Of a DNA stretch of 64,000 nucleotides, positions 8,468-17,904 are shown one piece after another (position 1 is the first letter of the stretch; the number at the start of each line of letters is the position of its first letter). The DNA is from Paenibacillus_AA sp045062745. GTDB lineage: Bacteria; Bacillota; Bacilli; Paenibacillales; NBRC-103111. Where the stretch lies: NCBI RefSeq assembly GCF_045062745.1, contig NZ_JBJGED010000005.1, forward strand, positions 186,001-250,000. Direction: 5' to 3'. A program made the position numbers and the translations under genes. The notes under the pieces are model-generated. The model searched no databases. It was given only the letters and a program-made list of their open reading frames with translations, and had not been told where the DNA came from.

Positions 8468-10360
8468 ATGAAAAGACTGGCCGGAAGGAAAAAGCTGCTG
8501 CTCGTTCTCGTACTGGGGCTAATGCTAGGTATGATGCCGGTACATGTGTTCGCCTATGACAGCACGGCCACATGGAAGACCAGAATTGACGCGGCCATTG
8601 CGACCATGGATACCGCTTCGTATTATTACGGGTATACGGACACCCCGCGATCGGAGCTGCTCGCCTGGAACGGGTCCTACACGCTCGACGCCCTGCTCAG
8701 GATGTACCAGCTGACCAAAGACACTCAGTATATACAAAAAACGAGTGCCTACATCGATCATATGTACGACAACCTCGGGGACGTGAATGGCGATGGTTAC
8801 CTGGGGTGGGGGACCGAATACTACACACCGGGCACGTATACGGAATACGTCGTGCATTATGGCATGATCCTGGTGCAATGGGCCAAATTCATTCTTACCG
8901 TGAAGGCGGACTCGACGCTGGCGGCTTCGCTCAACCCTCAGGGCATCACGTATGCGAGCCAGGTCGCGTCGCTGGAAAGCGTGATCGACAATCATCTGGT
9001 GGCCAGGTGGAATAAGGACTGGTCTGTCGTCTACAACACGTACCTGGACGAATACAATTCGAATAAATCGCTGCCGCACAATCAGTATTTGGCACTGGCC
9101 AATGCGCTCTACTTGCTGTATCAGGCGAACACGGCTAACAAGCATTATTTGTTATGGGCGGATCAGATGTGCGGCAAATGGAAAAGTTATGTCGTTGCCA
9201 ATGGCACCGCGTACAAGTGGAACTATCACGATGTGATGATCCCTGCGGACGACAACTCGCCGGCTCTGGAGGACTGGTCCCATGCCGCCGTCGATATTCA
9301 GAACGCGATTCTGAACTACAACCGGGGTGGCTCATGGACGGGACCGGAAATGACGAAGCTGGGCAACACCATCTATTCCGTCATGTACGACGGCAATGCG
9401 TCAGATCCCGGGCTGTATCACAATGTGGGCGGGACCGGTGCGGCGGACGGGGAAATCACCGGCGCTCATCTCGATCTGGATCGATGGGTCAGCGGAATCT
9501 GGACGCGCGGAGAAAAGCACAGAAGCTTGAATTGGGGAGGCGCAGCCGCAAGACCATTAATGGACGCGGCGAAAATCTTGCAGCTTCATCCTTCCAATGC
9601 GGCTCCGGAATCGTTTGCGCTCAGCTCGCCGGTGGACGGTGCTACCGGCCGCGACACGACGACCGCCTTCACGTGGCAGCCTTCGAAAAACGCCAGCGAC
9701 TACACGCTGCAAATTTCCACGAGCAGCAGCTTCTCCACATATACCGTTAACCGGCCGAGTATTACGGAGACGAGCGCCTCGGTTCAATCGCTCGCCCCCA
9801 ATACAACCTACTACTGGCGGGTCATCGCCCGCAATAAGGCTGGGACGACGATCACGTCCGAGACCAGAAGCTTTACCACAAAGCCCGCGCCTACGTTTAC
9901 ATTAACATTCAAGCACTCCGACACCCGAGCATCGGGATCGCCAGCGGGATTTTTGTACAAACAGGTGCTTGTTGACGATGTGGTCGTTTGGGAACAGGAT
10001 GTAACAGCAGACGCGGCGAGCACCTGGCTGACCAGCTCCGTGAACATTACGGCACAGAGCGGCTCCAAATCCAGCGTGAACATCAAGTTCCGATTGTACA
10101 ACAAAGGCAACATTTCCAATTACTCCGCGAGTGCGTACTTTGACGATGTCGCATTGACCAACGCGGATGTGGTGAATGGCGGCTTTGAAAAAAGTGAGCT
10201 TTGGAGCTACCTGGAATCGGGCACCGCCTTCACCGGAGGATACGATTCGACCGTCGTGAGCTCGGGGGCCAAGTCATACAGGCTGTCGATTCCTTCGAAC
10301 ACGGCTTCTTCGGCCGGCCATTACGGCGCCGTTCAAAACAGGTGGGCGCTGATGCAGTAA
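8468..10360 (+). CDS. Secreted alpha/alpha-toroid polysaccharide-active protein with FN3 domain
   Basis: A 630-aa exported protein. The signal peptide has an MKRLAGRKK n-region, a Leu-rich core and VFA cleavage near residue 29. Residues 30-370 are helical and rich in aromatics, with WNGSYTLDALLRMYQLT, GDGYLGWGTEYY and WSHAAVDIQNAILNYNR, resembling the (alpha/alpha) barrels of polysaccharide lyases and glucuronyl hydrolases; I cannot name the family. A fibronectin type III domain (about 377-468) and a C-terminal beta-sandwich with YFDDV...NGGFE follow. ATG 8468 is chosen for AAGGAG 9 nt upstream and because it opens the signal peptide. The cre box upstream suggests catabolite control. It has its own terminator. 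Confidence 0.75.
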   Translation: MKRLAGRKKLLLVLVLGLMLGMMPVHVFAYDSTATWKTRIDAAIATMDTASYYYGYTDTPRSELLAWNGSYTLDALLRMYQLTKDTQYIQKTSAYIDHMYDNLGDVNGDGYLGWGTEYYTPGTYTEYVVHYGMILVQWAKFILTVKADSTLAASLNPQGITYASQVASLESVIDNHLVARWNKDWSVVYNTYLDEYNSNKSLPHNQYLALANALYLLYQANTANKHYLLWADQMCGKWKSYVVANGTAYKWNYHDVMIPADDNSPALEDWSHAAVDIQNAILNYNRGGSWTGPEMTKLGNTIYSVMYDGNASDPGLYHNVGGTGAADGEITGAHLDLDRWVSGIWTRGEKHRSLNWGGAAARPLMDAAKILQLHPSNAAPESFALSSPVDGATGRDTTTAFTWQPSKNASDYTLQISTSSSFSTYTVNRPSITETSASVQSLAPNTTYYWRVIARNKAGTTITSETRSFTTKPAPTFTLTFKHSDTRASGSPAGFLYKQVLVDDVVVWEQDVTADAASTWLTSSVNITAQSGSKSSVNIKFRLYNKGNISNYSASAYFDDVALTNADVVNGGFEKSELWSYLESGTAFTGGYDSTVVSSGAKSYRLSIPSNTASSAGHYGAVQNRWALMQ

Positions 10361-10370
10361 GCCATACCGC

Positions 10371-10430
10371 AAGCCCCAAGGGGAGTAGGCGCGTCAGTTC
10401 AGACGGGCTGCATTCCGCCCTTTGGGGCTT
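10371..10430 (+). terminator. Probable terminator after the secreted toroid protein
   Basis: AAGCCCCAAGGG (10371-10382) pairs with CCCTTTGGGGCTT (10418-10430), leaving about 35 nt between the arms, and is followed by a pyrimidine-rich tail. The rest of 10431-10561 shows nothing else that I recognise. Confidence 0.6.
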
Positions 10431-10561
10431 TCGCTTTAACGCTGTTTCCCGGTGATGAAAATTTCGATTGATCGTCTCCAATTCCTATTTTATACTGATT
10501 GTGAGCAATCGTGAGTCAGATATAAATCAAAGAAAAGGAGCTGATCACTATCCATCGTTTT

Positions 10562-13500
10562 TTGCTTCGCTTGGTCTGCTGTTGTTTAACCGCTTGTCTA
10601 CTGCTTTCTCTTCTTCCTGCACCTGAATCGGAAGCCTCATCAAGCCCGGCAGCACCTCCGGTCGTGCCGAATGGAGGCTTCGAGGCTTTTACTAGCGAAC
10701 CTGTCATTCCGGGATGGACGCAAGTGTATGGAGCGGGGGAAGCGAACGTCCATTTTGAGGGTTCTCCTGCCGCTCCCTATGAAGGAGCCGGAAGCTTACT
10801 CTTGGACGACAATAATCCATCGGCCGGGCTTGGTTTTGAAAGCGCTTCGTTCGGCGTCTCCGCATCAGCGCGCTATTCGGTCTCCGCGATGATGAAGGTG
10901 GAACTCGGCTCACTTGGGATGTACGTCAGATTCTATGATCCATCCGGTGTTCAGATCGAAGAGAAGGGCGCATGGACACCTGGAACGGACGGACAATGGA
11001 TGAAAAACGAAGTCACCGGCATCGTTCCAGCGAATGCTTTGACCGCCAAAGTTCTCGTGTACTCCAGCGCTTCCGGACTCGCACGCGGCTATACGGACGC
11101 TTTTCGGGTAGAGCTCGAGTCTATGATCGCGAACGCCGGATTTGAAACCGGAAGGAACGGAACGTCCATTCCGGACTGGACTCAAGTGTTCGGAGCCGGA
11201 GCATCAGGGATGCTTTACGATACTTCCTCGAACGCATCGTATGAAGGAAGCCGAAGCTTGCTTTTGGATGACAACAACACAACCGTTGCTCTTGGCTTTG
11301 AAAGCGCTGCCTACCCCGTCATACCCGGCAACAGCTATTTATTGTCGGTTATGACGAAGGTAGAACGCGGGACACTCGGCTTCTACGCCAGGTACTATAA
11401 CTCGGCCGGTGTAAAACTAGGAGAGACCGGCAGCTTTGTGACGTTTTCGAATGGACAATGGGAGAACAAAACGCTCTCCTTCACGCCGCCTGCCAATACG
11501 ACTAAGGCAACCGTTCTTATTTATTCTACCGCGGCAGGCAGAGGACGCGGCTATGCAGACGCCGTTCGGATCGTGCAAACAACCCAGGCCCTTACGAATG
11601 AGGGATTTGAGCAAAACGCAACTTTAACCATCCCATCGGACTGGACGCAAGCGTTCGGGGCGGGAGAGCAGAACGTGGTATTCGACGTGTCCGCTACGGA
11701 AACGTACGAAGGCGCAAGGAGCCTACTCTTGGACGATACGAGCCCGACGGCCCTGCTCGGATTCGAAAGCGCACCTTTTCCGGTTGTCACGGGCCTCAGC
11801 TACACAGCCTCCGCGATGATTAAAATAGAACGGGGTTCGATGGGGTTGTACATCCGGTTTTTCGACGCAGCAGGCGTTAAAATTGCCGAGTCGGGCAACT
11901 TCCTGACCCCTACGGCCGGAGAGTGGCAGAAGAACGCCACTTCGACCGTTGTACCGGTTAATGCCGTCACGGGAAAAATTCTTATTTATTCGACGGGCGT
12001 CGGGACCGCCCGCGGTTATTCGGATGCGGTCCGCGTCGAGCTTAATCCAATCGGGACGTTCGAGCGGATCGGCAGCGTAGTTGAAGGCATGATTAACGAA
12101 GACGGCGCCGTAGGAAGCGAGAACGGGAAGGCCGTCATCTATACGCTGTTTAAAGGACGGGGAGAGGTACCGGCGACCTTTGCCGTAATCGACGCGTTGA
12201 GCCGTGAAGTCGTGCGGTCCTATCCGCTGCCAGGTGTAGAAGCCGCATGGGGCGTGAAGGTGGCCACAGACAGTCGCGTCTACATAGGCACGCATTACGA
12301 CGGCGGATTATACCGTTATACGCCCGGCACGAACAGCTTCGAGCATCTCGGACGCTTCGGCAGCGAGACGCACGTCTTCTCCCTCGTCGCAGGGCCTAAC
12401 GGAACCATGTATGCCGGGACTTATCCTGGCGGAAGGTTATATGAATTCGATCCGGCGGACGGCCAAATCCGCGATATGGGCCAGCTGGATCCTGAGCAGC
12501 GGTATGTCCGCTCCCTGGCTTATGACGCGGCACGCAATACTCTGTATGCAGGGGTGGGAGGCTCCAAAAGCCGTGTGTTCAAAATCAACCTCACGGACGG
12601 AACGAAGAAGGAGCTGCTAGGAGAGCGCATTCCAGGAGGGGGAGATACGTACACATGGCCATACGGGTTATCCTTCGTCCAGGATCGTCTGTTCGTGAAA
12701 ATGTCCAACGGCGACCTCCTGATCATCCGCGCTGAAGACGATGCTGTGGAATATTACAACCCGGCCGGGATGGATATCCATTCTGAGAGGGCGATTGAGA
12801 TTCCCGGTCAGCCTGGGAAAGCTCTGTTCTCCTACGCCTCCGACTATTACGTCTACGATTCCGCCACCATCTCTTTTCAGAAGCTGACGGGAGTGGAGGA
12901 CGGCACGAACTTCGCGGACGGCCGGTTTATCGATCTGGCCAGTCCGGAATGGCCCGGCTTAACCTTCGTTGCGGTCGGCAGGCATGGCAATATTGAATAT
13001 TACAATCCGGCCACAGGAGCCGCGTTTGCGAAGCCGGCTTCCTACAGCGCCCCGACGCTGATCCAGAGCATTCACAACGGTCCGGATGGCAACATTTATG
13101 TGGCCGGATATATGTCCGGTTTCACGGCGTACAATCCGACGGATGGCACACTTTCCGAAACCAACACCCTTGGGCAAGTGGAATCGTCGGCGATTCGCAA
13201 CGGGCATATGTTGATCGGCGCTTATGCAGGCTCGCGTGTCTTGGATTTTGATCCTGCCCTGCCTTGGTCAAATACGAATCCGGTCCAGCTGTTCGACCTT
13301 CGACCGTACGCTCAGGACCGTCCTTTTGCAATGGAATATGCGGCGGACCGGGATCAGCTTTTTGTGGGCAATGTTCCCGTTCCGAGCTCCCTGCAAGGGG
13401 CGCTCGCCGCCTATGACTTCCGGACGGGGCAGCTGGAAGTATTCAATAACCTGATTCCCAATCAAAGCATTGTCTCCCTGTTATACAAGGATGGTCTGCT

Positions 13501-14530
13501 TTACGGAGGCTCCACCATTTTTGGAGGGCTCGGAACAAGCGGGCCTACAGAAACAGAAGGGAAGCTGTTCATTTTCGATCCGGCGACGAAGAAGATCGTT
13601 TACCAAACCGTTCCCGTAGCTGGACGCAAGGGAGTAACCGGCTTAACCTTAGGACCCGACGGCCTGATCTGGGGCGTTGCGGAGGATAACATTTTCAAGT
13701 TTGATCCGAATACGAGGAAAGTCGTGTCCAAAATCGCCAAACTGCGTCGCTATAAAACGGACGGTACGGTTTGGACTTACGGATTTTTGCAGCCCGGCTT
13801 GGACGGTAACATGTACGGGACGTCGCGAGGTTTGTTCTTTATGGTGAAGCCGGCTACGATGGAGTTCATCCTTCTGAACGGAAGCTATGGCAATTATTTG
13901 AACCGCGACGAGTACGGCACGTTTTATTTCTCCGACAACAGCGCGGATCTATGGTCCTATACGCCGCCTTATGGTGAGGAGTTGACCGGTCTGCTGGATG
14001 CCCTTCGCGCCTCGAAGCTCAAGCTGGATCAGACACCTGTTGGGGACCAGCTCGGGCAAGTGCCTGCGGCACAGAGGCAAGTGCTGCTGGATGCGCGAGA
14101 TGCCGCCAATGCGGTCAAAAACACAGTAAACGCGGACACGCAAACGATAGTAAATGCCACGAATGCGTTGAAAGCGGCTATGGCGCAATTTGACTCGGCG
14201 GTTGTCAGGCTGGGCACTATTTCCATTCAGGCCGAACAAACGGAGCTGAAGCGATTTGAAACAGTGACGTCATCGGTGTATGCCGCTACAAGCTTAGGGA
14301 CGGCGGTCGATATTAGCTCGGTCGAACTTCGTTATTCCAGCAGCGATAACACGGTAGTCAGCGTTGATGCGCATGGCCGTGTAACGGCAAACGGGGAAGG
14401 GACCGCCATTGTAAGCGTGCTGGCGATGCACCCGGTTGCCGGGTCCGCCTCGGCCCAACTGGAGTTCAGGGTGAAGCCGGGATTGAAGAAGGGACACGAT
14501 CCTGATAAGGATCGGGGCTCAGAGAAGTAA
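10562..14530 (+). CDS. Large secreted protein: three carbohydrate-binding repeats, beta-propeller, Big2 domain
   Basis: About 1,322 aa, exported through a Cys/Leu-rich signal segment. Three repeats of about 150 aa follow, each with an NxGFE start, W-T-Q, SLLLDD and LGFES; they look like carbohydrate-binding jelly rolls. Next is a long beta-propeller (about residues 500-1140) with recurring blade units such as YAGTYPGGRLYEFDPADG. A helical FIVAR-like stretch and a Big2 Ig-like domain (SSSDNTVVSVDAHGRVTANGEG) close the protein. The first canonical start after AAAGGAG (10534-10540) is TTG 10562, 21 nt away. An in-frame ATC at 10550 is at ideal spacing and would add IHRF, giving a better signal peptide. 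Likely a glycan-binding or lyase-like surface protein; no catalytic motif was identified. Confidence 0.75.
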   Translation: MLRLVCCCLTACLLLSLLPAPESEASSSPAAPPVVPNGGFEAFTSEPVIPGWTQVYGAGEANVHFEGSPAAPYEGAGSLLLDDNNPSAGLGFESASFGVSASARYSVSAMMKVELGSLGMYVRFYDPSGVQIEEKGAWTPGTDGQWMKNEVTGIVPANALTAKVLVYSSASGLARGYTDAFRVELESMIANAGFETGRNGTSIPDWTQVFGAGASGMLYDTSSNASYEGSRSLLLDDNNTTVALGFESAAYPVIPGNSYLLSVMTKVERGTLGFYARYYNSAGVKLGETGSFVTFSNGQWENKTLSFTPPANTTKATVLIYSTAAGRGRGYADAVRIVQTTQALTNEGFEQNATLTIPSDWTQAFGAGEQNVVFDVSATETYEGARSLLLDDTSPTALLGFESAPFPVVTGLSYTASAMIKIERGSMGLYIRFFDAAGVKIAESGNFLTPTAGEWQKNATSTVVPVNAVTGKILIYSTGVGTARGYSDAVRVELNPIGTFERIGSVVEGMINEDGAVGSENGKAVIYTLFKGRGEVPATFAVIDALSREVVRSYPLPGVEAAWGVKVATDSRVYIGTHYDGGLYRYTPGTNSFEHLGRFGSETHVFSLVAGPNGTMYAGTYPGGRLYEFDPADGQIRDMGQLDPEQRYVRSLAYDAARNTLYAGVGGSKSRVFKINLTDGTKKELLGERIPGGGDTYTWPYGLSFVQDRLFVKMSNGDLLIIRAEDDAVEYYNPAGMDIHSERAIEIPGQPGKALFSYASDYYVYDSATISFQKLTGVEDGTNFADGRFIDLASPEWPGLTFVAVGRHGNIEYYNPATGAAFAKPASYSAPTLIQSIHNGPDGNIYVAGYMSGFTAYNPTDGTLSETNTLGQVESSAIRNGHMLIGAYAGSRVLDFDPALPWSNTNPVQLFDLRPYAQDRPFAMEYAADRDQLFVGNVPVPSSLQGALAAYDFRTGQLEVFNNLIPNQSIVSLLYKDGLLYGGSTIFGGLGTSGPTETEGKLFIFDPATKKIVYQTVPVAGRKGVTGLTLGPDGLIWGVAEDNIFKFDPNTRKVVSKIAKLRRYKTDGTVWTYGFLQPGLDGNMYGTSRGLFFMVKPATMEFILLNGSYGNYLNRDEYGTFYFSDNSADLWSYTPPYGEELTGLLDALRASKLKLDQTPVGDQLGQVPAAQRQVLLDARDAANAVKNTVNADTQTIVNATNALKAAMAQFDSAVVRLGTISIQAEQTELKRFETVTSSVYAATSLGTAVDISSVELRYSSSDNTVVSVDAHGRVTANGEGTAIVSVLAMHPVAGSASAQLEFRVKPGLKKGHDPDKDRGSEK
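10670..12041 (+). repeat. Three tandem 150-residue carbohydrate-binding repeats
   Basis: Repeat units at about 10670-11113, 11130-11577 and 11592-12041 encode the same module. Shared anchors are SLLLDDNNPSAGLGFES, SLLLDDNNTTVALGFES and SLLLDDTSPTALLGFES, and each ends near RGYxDAxRV. DNA identity is clear but imperfect, so the duplications are old. Confidence 0.85.
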
Positions 14531-14547
14531 TATTAGCCAAGGCGAAG

Positions 14548-14584
14548 GCCGTTTATCTCTCGAAGGGGATAGACGGCTTTTTTT
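14548..14584 (+). terminator. Rho-independent terminator
   Basis: GCCGTTTATC pairs with GATAGACGGC (one wobble or mismatch) around an 11-nt loop, followed by seven T residues. Confidence 0.85.
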
Positions 14585-14594
14585 CATACAAATA

Positions 14595-14629
14595 ATTGTT
14601 GACAATATTACAAAACAATCGTTTATACT
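14595..14629 (+). promoter_or_regulatory. Promoter with embedded GntR/FCD-type operator
   Basis: TTGACA (14599-14604) and TATACT (14624-14629) form a sigma-A-like promoter with a 19-bp spacer. The -35 lies inside ATTGTTGACAAT (14595-14606), a dyad of the TTGTnnACAA kind bound by FCD-type GntR regulators. An almost identical ATTGTCGACAAT precedes the GntR gene 2.5 kb away, so repression of the M81 gene by that regulator is likely. Confidence 0.6.
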
Positions 14630-14686
14630 GTAGGTGAAATCAAACGGCTATGACTATGGCCGCTCAGGAGGGTTGAACCCGGGACG

Positions 14687-16195
14687 ATGAAGATCGCAGT
14701 AGGCGGACTTATTCAGGAAAGCAACACGTTCAGTGAAGCAATCAGCACACTGGACGATTTCAAACGGTATTTTTATCGGATTGGGGATCAGATGGAAGAG
14801 ACGCTTCAGGCGGAAAATGAGCTGGCCGGCTTCTATCGGGCGGCCCGGGAGCAGGAGGTCACTCTCATTCCGACCATATTCGCGCATGCGGTCTCCTCCG
14901 GGAAGATCGGCCGCCGCATGTTGGATGAGCTAAAGGCGGTTCTCTTCGAGCAGCTCGACCGCTATTCGTCGTACGACGGCGTACTGTTCGCGCTGCACGG
15001 CGCCTGGGTGGCGGAAGATTGCGACGATGCGGACGGCGAGATCTTGTCCGCTATTCGGGAGAAGGTCGGACGATCGGTTCCCGTCGTCATTACGCTCGAT
15101 TCGCATGCGAATGTGACGCAATCGATGGTCGATCAAGTAGACGGTCTGATCGGCTATCGCACGTTCCCGCACACGGATTATGCTGAGACCGGCTACCGGG
15201 CAGCCAAACTGCTGTTCTCGATCGTGAGGGGCGAGATCCAACCCAGCGTCCGGCTAAAGAAAGTGCCGATGATCGTGCCTGCCGAAAATCATCAAACGTA
15301 CCGAGGCCCTATGGCGGAGTTGTGGGCGGAAGCCCGCCAGGGTGAGGAGTGCGGCGTTTCGCTGGCGACCTCGCTGTTCGCGGTGCAGCCATGGCTCGAT
15401 ATCGCCGAGATGGGCTGCTCCGCCGTCGTGGTCGGAACCGATCCGAATTTAGCGGAGGAAGAAGCCGATCGGCTCGCCGCTATGATGTGGAGCAAGCGTC
15501 GCCAGTTCGAGGTTGCCCTGTACACGGTTCCGGCAATCGTCGAGCTGCTGGCGGACCCCCAGGCGAAAGGCCCGCTCGTGGCCTCCGATTCCGCCGACAG
15601 CCCTGGCGCGGGCTCGCCGGGCGACAGCAATTTCGTGCTGCGCGAGCTGCTGGCACTAGGGGCAGAGCGGCGTTACGACTGCTTGCTGTCGATGGTGGAC
15701 GGCCCGGCGGCCCGCAAGGCTGTTTCGGCCGGAGCGGGCCGCGCCGTGAAGCTGCGGGTCGGCCACACGATCAGCACGTCCGTCGGCTCCGCGATCGATG
15801 TTGAAGGCGTTGTCGCGCATGTCGGTAATGGCGCATTCCGATTCGGCGGCGGCACGGTCGCCGGCCTTGTTGCGAACATGGGACAGTGCGCCGTCGTGCA
15901 GATCGGCCGACTGTCGCTTCTGCTGATGGAGAATCCGACGTTCACCGGCGATCCCGCCATGTACCGCAGTGTCGGGCTCGAGCCAGCCGAGGCAAACTTC
16001 GTGCTCGTGAAGTCCGCCAACCAGTTCCGTGCCGAATACGAGCGGCTCACAGATCGCATTTATATTTTGGATACACCCGGCGCGAGCACGGCCAACCTGA
16101 CTCGCTTGCCGTTCCGGAACATTCCTCGGCCGATGTATCCGTTCGATGACTCGGCATTCGGGAAACCTGCCGCATCATGGGAGAGTACGTCCTGA
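14687..16195 (+). CDS. M81 family metallopeptidase (MlrC-like)
   Basis: A 502-aa cytoplasmic protein of the MlrC family (DUF1485), named for the enzyme that degrades linear microcystin in Sphingomonas. The family N-terminus MKIAVGGLIQESNTFS is present. Likely metal-site segments are LHGAW, ITLDSHANVT and GYRTFPHTDYAETG, and the MlrC C-terminal domain has SMVDGPAARKA. Its natural substrate is unknown; homologues are widespread in bacteria that never meet microcystin and probably act on small peptides or amide metabolites. ATG 14687 is used because the upstream TTG runs into a stop. A shared operator dyad links it to the convergent GntR gene. Transcription should end at the hairpin at 16347. 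Confidence 0.85.
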   Translation: MKIAVGGLIQESNTFSEAISTLDDFKRYFYRIGDQMEETLQAENELAGFYRAAREQEVTLIPTIFAHAVSSGKIGRRMLDELKAVLFEQLDRYSSYDGVLFALHGAWVAEDCDDADGEILSAIREKVGRSVPVVITLDSHANVTQSMVDQVDGLIGYRTFPHTDYAETGYRAAKLLFSIVRGEIQPSVRLKKVPMIVPAENHQTYRGPMAELWAEARQGEECGVSLATSLFAVQPWLDIAEMGCSAVVVGTDPNLAEEEADRLAAMMWSKRRQFEVALYTVPAIVELLADPQAKGPLVASDSADSPGAGSPGDSNFVLRELLALGAERRYDCLLSMVDGPAARKAVSAGAGRAVKLRVGHTISTSVGSAIDVEGVVAHVGNGAFRFGGGTVAGLVANMGQCAVVQIGRLSLLLMENPTFTGDPAMYRSVGLEPAEANFVLVKSANQFRAEYERLTDRIYILDTPGASTANLTRLPFRNIPRPMYPFDDSAFGKPAASWESTS

Positions 16196-16346
16196 ATGGA
16201 ACGGATGTAGCCGAAGGGAGAAAGTTCGGCGGCAGCGCTGTTCCGAACGGCCGGGTCCAAGGATATGCGGGCGCTCGATACGGCTCGCCTTCGCACAATG
16301 CTTAAGGAGCAGGGAGCTATCTTGGACGGCACGTATTGAACGCAGA

Positions 16347-16384
16347 AAGCCGATCGATTCATCTTGGAATCGATCGGCTTTTTT
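16347..16384. terminator. Bidirectional terminator between M81 and gntR
   Basis: A 14-bp perfect stem, AAGCCGATCGATTC/GAATCGATCGGCTT, followed by T residues, lies between convergent genes. The 150 bases before it (16196-16346) hold no gene I can support; one frame ends in a degenerate coding-like tail. Confidence 0.85.
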
Positions 16385-16395
16385 GCGTTTCAGGC

Positions 16396-17049
16396 TTATT
16401 GTTCCTCGGCGCCCAGCCGATAGATGTGAGCGGTCAATTCGCCGAGAATCTTCTCGATATCTCCACTCCTGATGACCGCGAGCAACGCTTCGTGTTCTTT
16501 CCACAAATCGTTCAAGTTCTTGTACATGAGCCCTTGTTTAATGAAATAGAGCCGGATCCGATTGCAGATGGATGTCCACGTATTGAACAATCCCGGTGTT
16601 TCCGCCAGTCCGATCAAATACTCGTGGAATTGGATATCCAGATCGACCATAACCGGCAAATTTTTAAGCTTGGCCGCTTCTTTCATCCGCTGCACGATGG
16701 AGGACAGCTTTTCGAGTTCCGCTTCCCCTACTTTGGGGAGCGCTTTACGGATCGCGTATTTTTCCAGCGTGAGCCGGATTGGAATGAGTACTTCCTGAAC
16801 TTCCTCTCCGTTAATCTCCGCCACCGTCGTCTCTTTGTACGGATGGGACAGCAACAAGCCTTCCTGCTCGAGCATTCGTATCGCTTCGCGGATCGGACCG
16901 CGGCTCACGCCCATTTGCTGGGACAGATCCACTTCCCGCAGACGATCGCCGGGTCTCAGCTTTCCGTGGAAAATCGCTTTGCGGATATCGTCGGTAATCC
17001 GATGGCGTAAGGAGGTCGCTTTTTGCTCTTCAAATCGAAATTCGTTCAT
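16396..17049 (-). CDS. GntR family regulator, FCD subfamily
   Basis: A 217-aa transcription factor. The N-terminal winged helix has GDRLREVDLSQQMGVSRGPIREAIRMLEQEGLL (about residues 34-66). The all-helical FCD ligand domain carries the metal-binding pattern DLDIQFHEYL, then EHEALLAVIRSGD and a C-terminal HI. FCD regulators sense small carboxylates or sugar acids (established for the family). It is convergent with the M81 gene. Its own upstream region holds ATTGTCGACAAT, matching the dyad over the M81 promoter, so autoregulation plus control of the M81 gene is the simplest model (inference). Confidence 0.88.
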   Translation of the reverse strand: MNEFRFEEQKATSLRHRITDDIRKAIFHGKLRPGDRLREVDLSQQMGVSRGPIREAIRMLEQEGLLLSHPYKETTVAEINGEEVQEVLIPIRLTLEKYAIRKALPKVGEAELEKLSSIVQRMKEAAKLKNLPVMVDLDIQFHEYLIGLAETPGLFNTWTSICNRIRLYFIKQGLMYKNLNDLWKEHEALLAVIRSGDIEKILGELTAHIYRLGAEEQ

Positions 17050-17131
17050 TCAGTCGGCACTTCCCTCTAATTAATGGAACATGAGGTAATAGTAATAGAT
17101 CTGCAAGTAAAAGTAAACATCCCTACAATTT

Positions 17132-17143
17132 ATTGTCGACAAT
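17132..17143. promoter_or_regulatory. Perfect 12-bp operator dyad upstream of gntR
   Basis: ATTGTCGACAAT is a perfect palindrome about 85 bp upstream of the GntR start. It differs by one central base from the site over the M81 promoter at 14595-14606. The rest of 17050-17321 shows only an AT-rich leader. Confidence 0.6.
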
Positions 17144-17321
17144 TTGATAAAGGGCGTGAAAGGGATCGACTGGTCCAAGCGATGTCCCGCTGCTCAATGG
17201 CGCGATACACTCTTGTTCATCGGCTTTCCGGGCGCTATGATGAAAGTAAACAAACCCGCGAATGCGAGCGGCAATGGGCATGGCATGGGCTGTCGGCTGT
17301 ATATAGAAGGAGGTTGATATA

Positions 17322-17852
17322 GTGAAGTTAAACTCTATCGTTCTAAATGAAATGAACAAACAGTTAAACCGAATAGAAGCCTGCTTATCCCTTTTGTCGG
17401 ACGAACAAGTCTGGCACAGATATAAACCGAATATGAATAGCATTGGTAACTTATGTCTGCATTTGGCGGGAAACGAATATCAGCATTTTGTAAGCGGAAT
17501 TGGGAAGGCGCCTTTCATTCGAGCGAGGTCAGAAGAGTTTACTATAAACGATGGTTTAACCGGTAATGAATTAATCCGTTTGCTCAAAGACGTCAGACGG
17601 CAGTCCTCAAGCATCTTAGAAGCTATTACGGAAAGCGATCTAACAACAAGCGTCACCATCCAATATACAGTAGAGGATTGGAACAAAATGATAATCCGTC
17701 CCGTTTTCGAAACTATGTCCAATTATTCGAGAGATCTGGAGACCCTGCTTATTCAAGTGTGTGAGCATTATAGTTATCATGCCGGACAAGTTGTAGTTCT
17801 TACAAAATTATTAATCGAAAAAGAAGACAATATAACGGGAACGTACCACTAA
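17322..17852 (+). CDS. DinB-superfamily protein (DUF1572-like)
   Basis: A 176-aa four-helix-bundle protein. The likely metal-binding His residues sit in NLCLHLAGNEYQHFV (about residues 47-61) and near the C-terminus in EHYSYHAGQVVVLTKLL, the usual DinB spacing. Family members include bacillithiol transferases and mycothiol-dependent enzymes, but many are uncharacterised, so no reaction is assigned. GTG 17322 follows AGGAGG at 17308-17313. It lies alone between the gntR promoter region and a bidirectional terminator. Confidence 0.75.
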   Translation: MKLNSIVLNEMNKQLNRIEACLSLLSDEQVWHRYKPNMNSIGNLCLHLAGNEYQHFVSGIGKAPFIRARSEEFTINDGLTGNELIRLLKDVRRQSSSILEAITESDLTTSVTIQYTVEDWNKMIIRPVFETMSNYSRDLETLLIQVCEHYSYHAGQVVVLTKLLIEKEDNITGTYH

Positions 17853-17873
17853 AAAACGGGTACCATTCAAGCC

Positions 17874-17898
17874 AAAGGACACCTTATTGGTGTCCTTT
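17874..17898. terminator. Bidirectional terminator
   Basis: AAAGGACACC/GGTGTCCTTT, a 10-bp perfect stem with a TTATT loop, lies between the convergent DinB-like gene and the 101-aa ORF. Confidence 0.8.
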
Positions 17899-17904
17899 AA
17901 TGTT

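Noticed and set aside
16178..16340. Short coding-like frames after the M81 stop, one ending in RTMLKEQGAILDGTY that resembles the tail of a nucleotide-sugar dehydrogenase.
   Set aside because: Too short, no ribosome site, interrupted frame. At most a decayed tail, and not strong enough to call.
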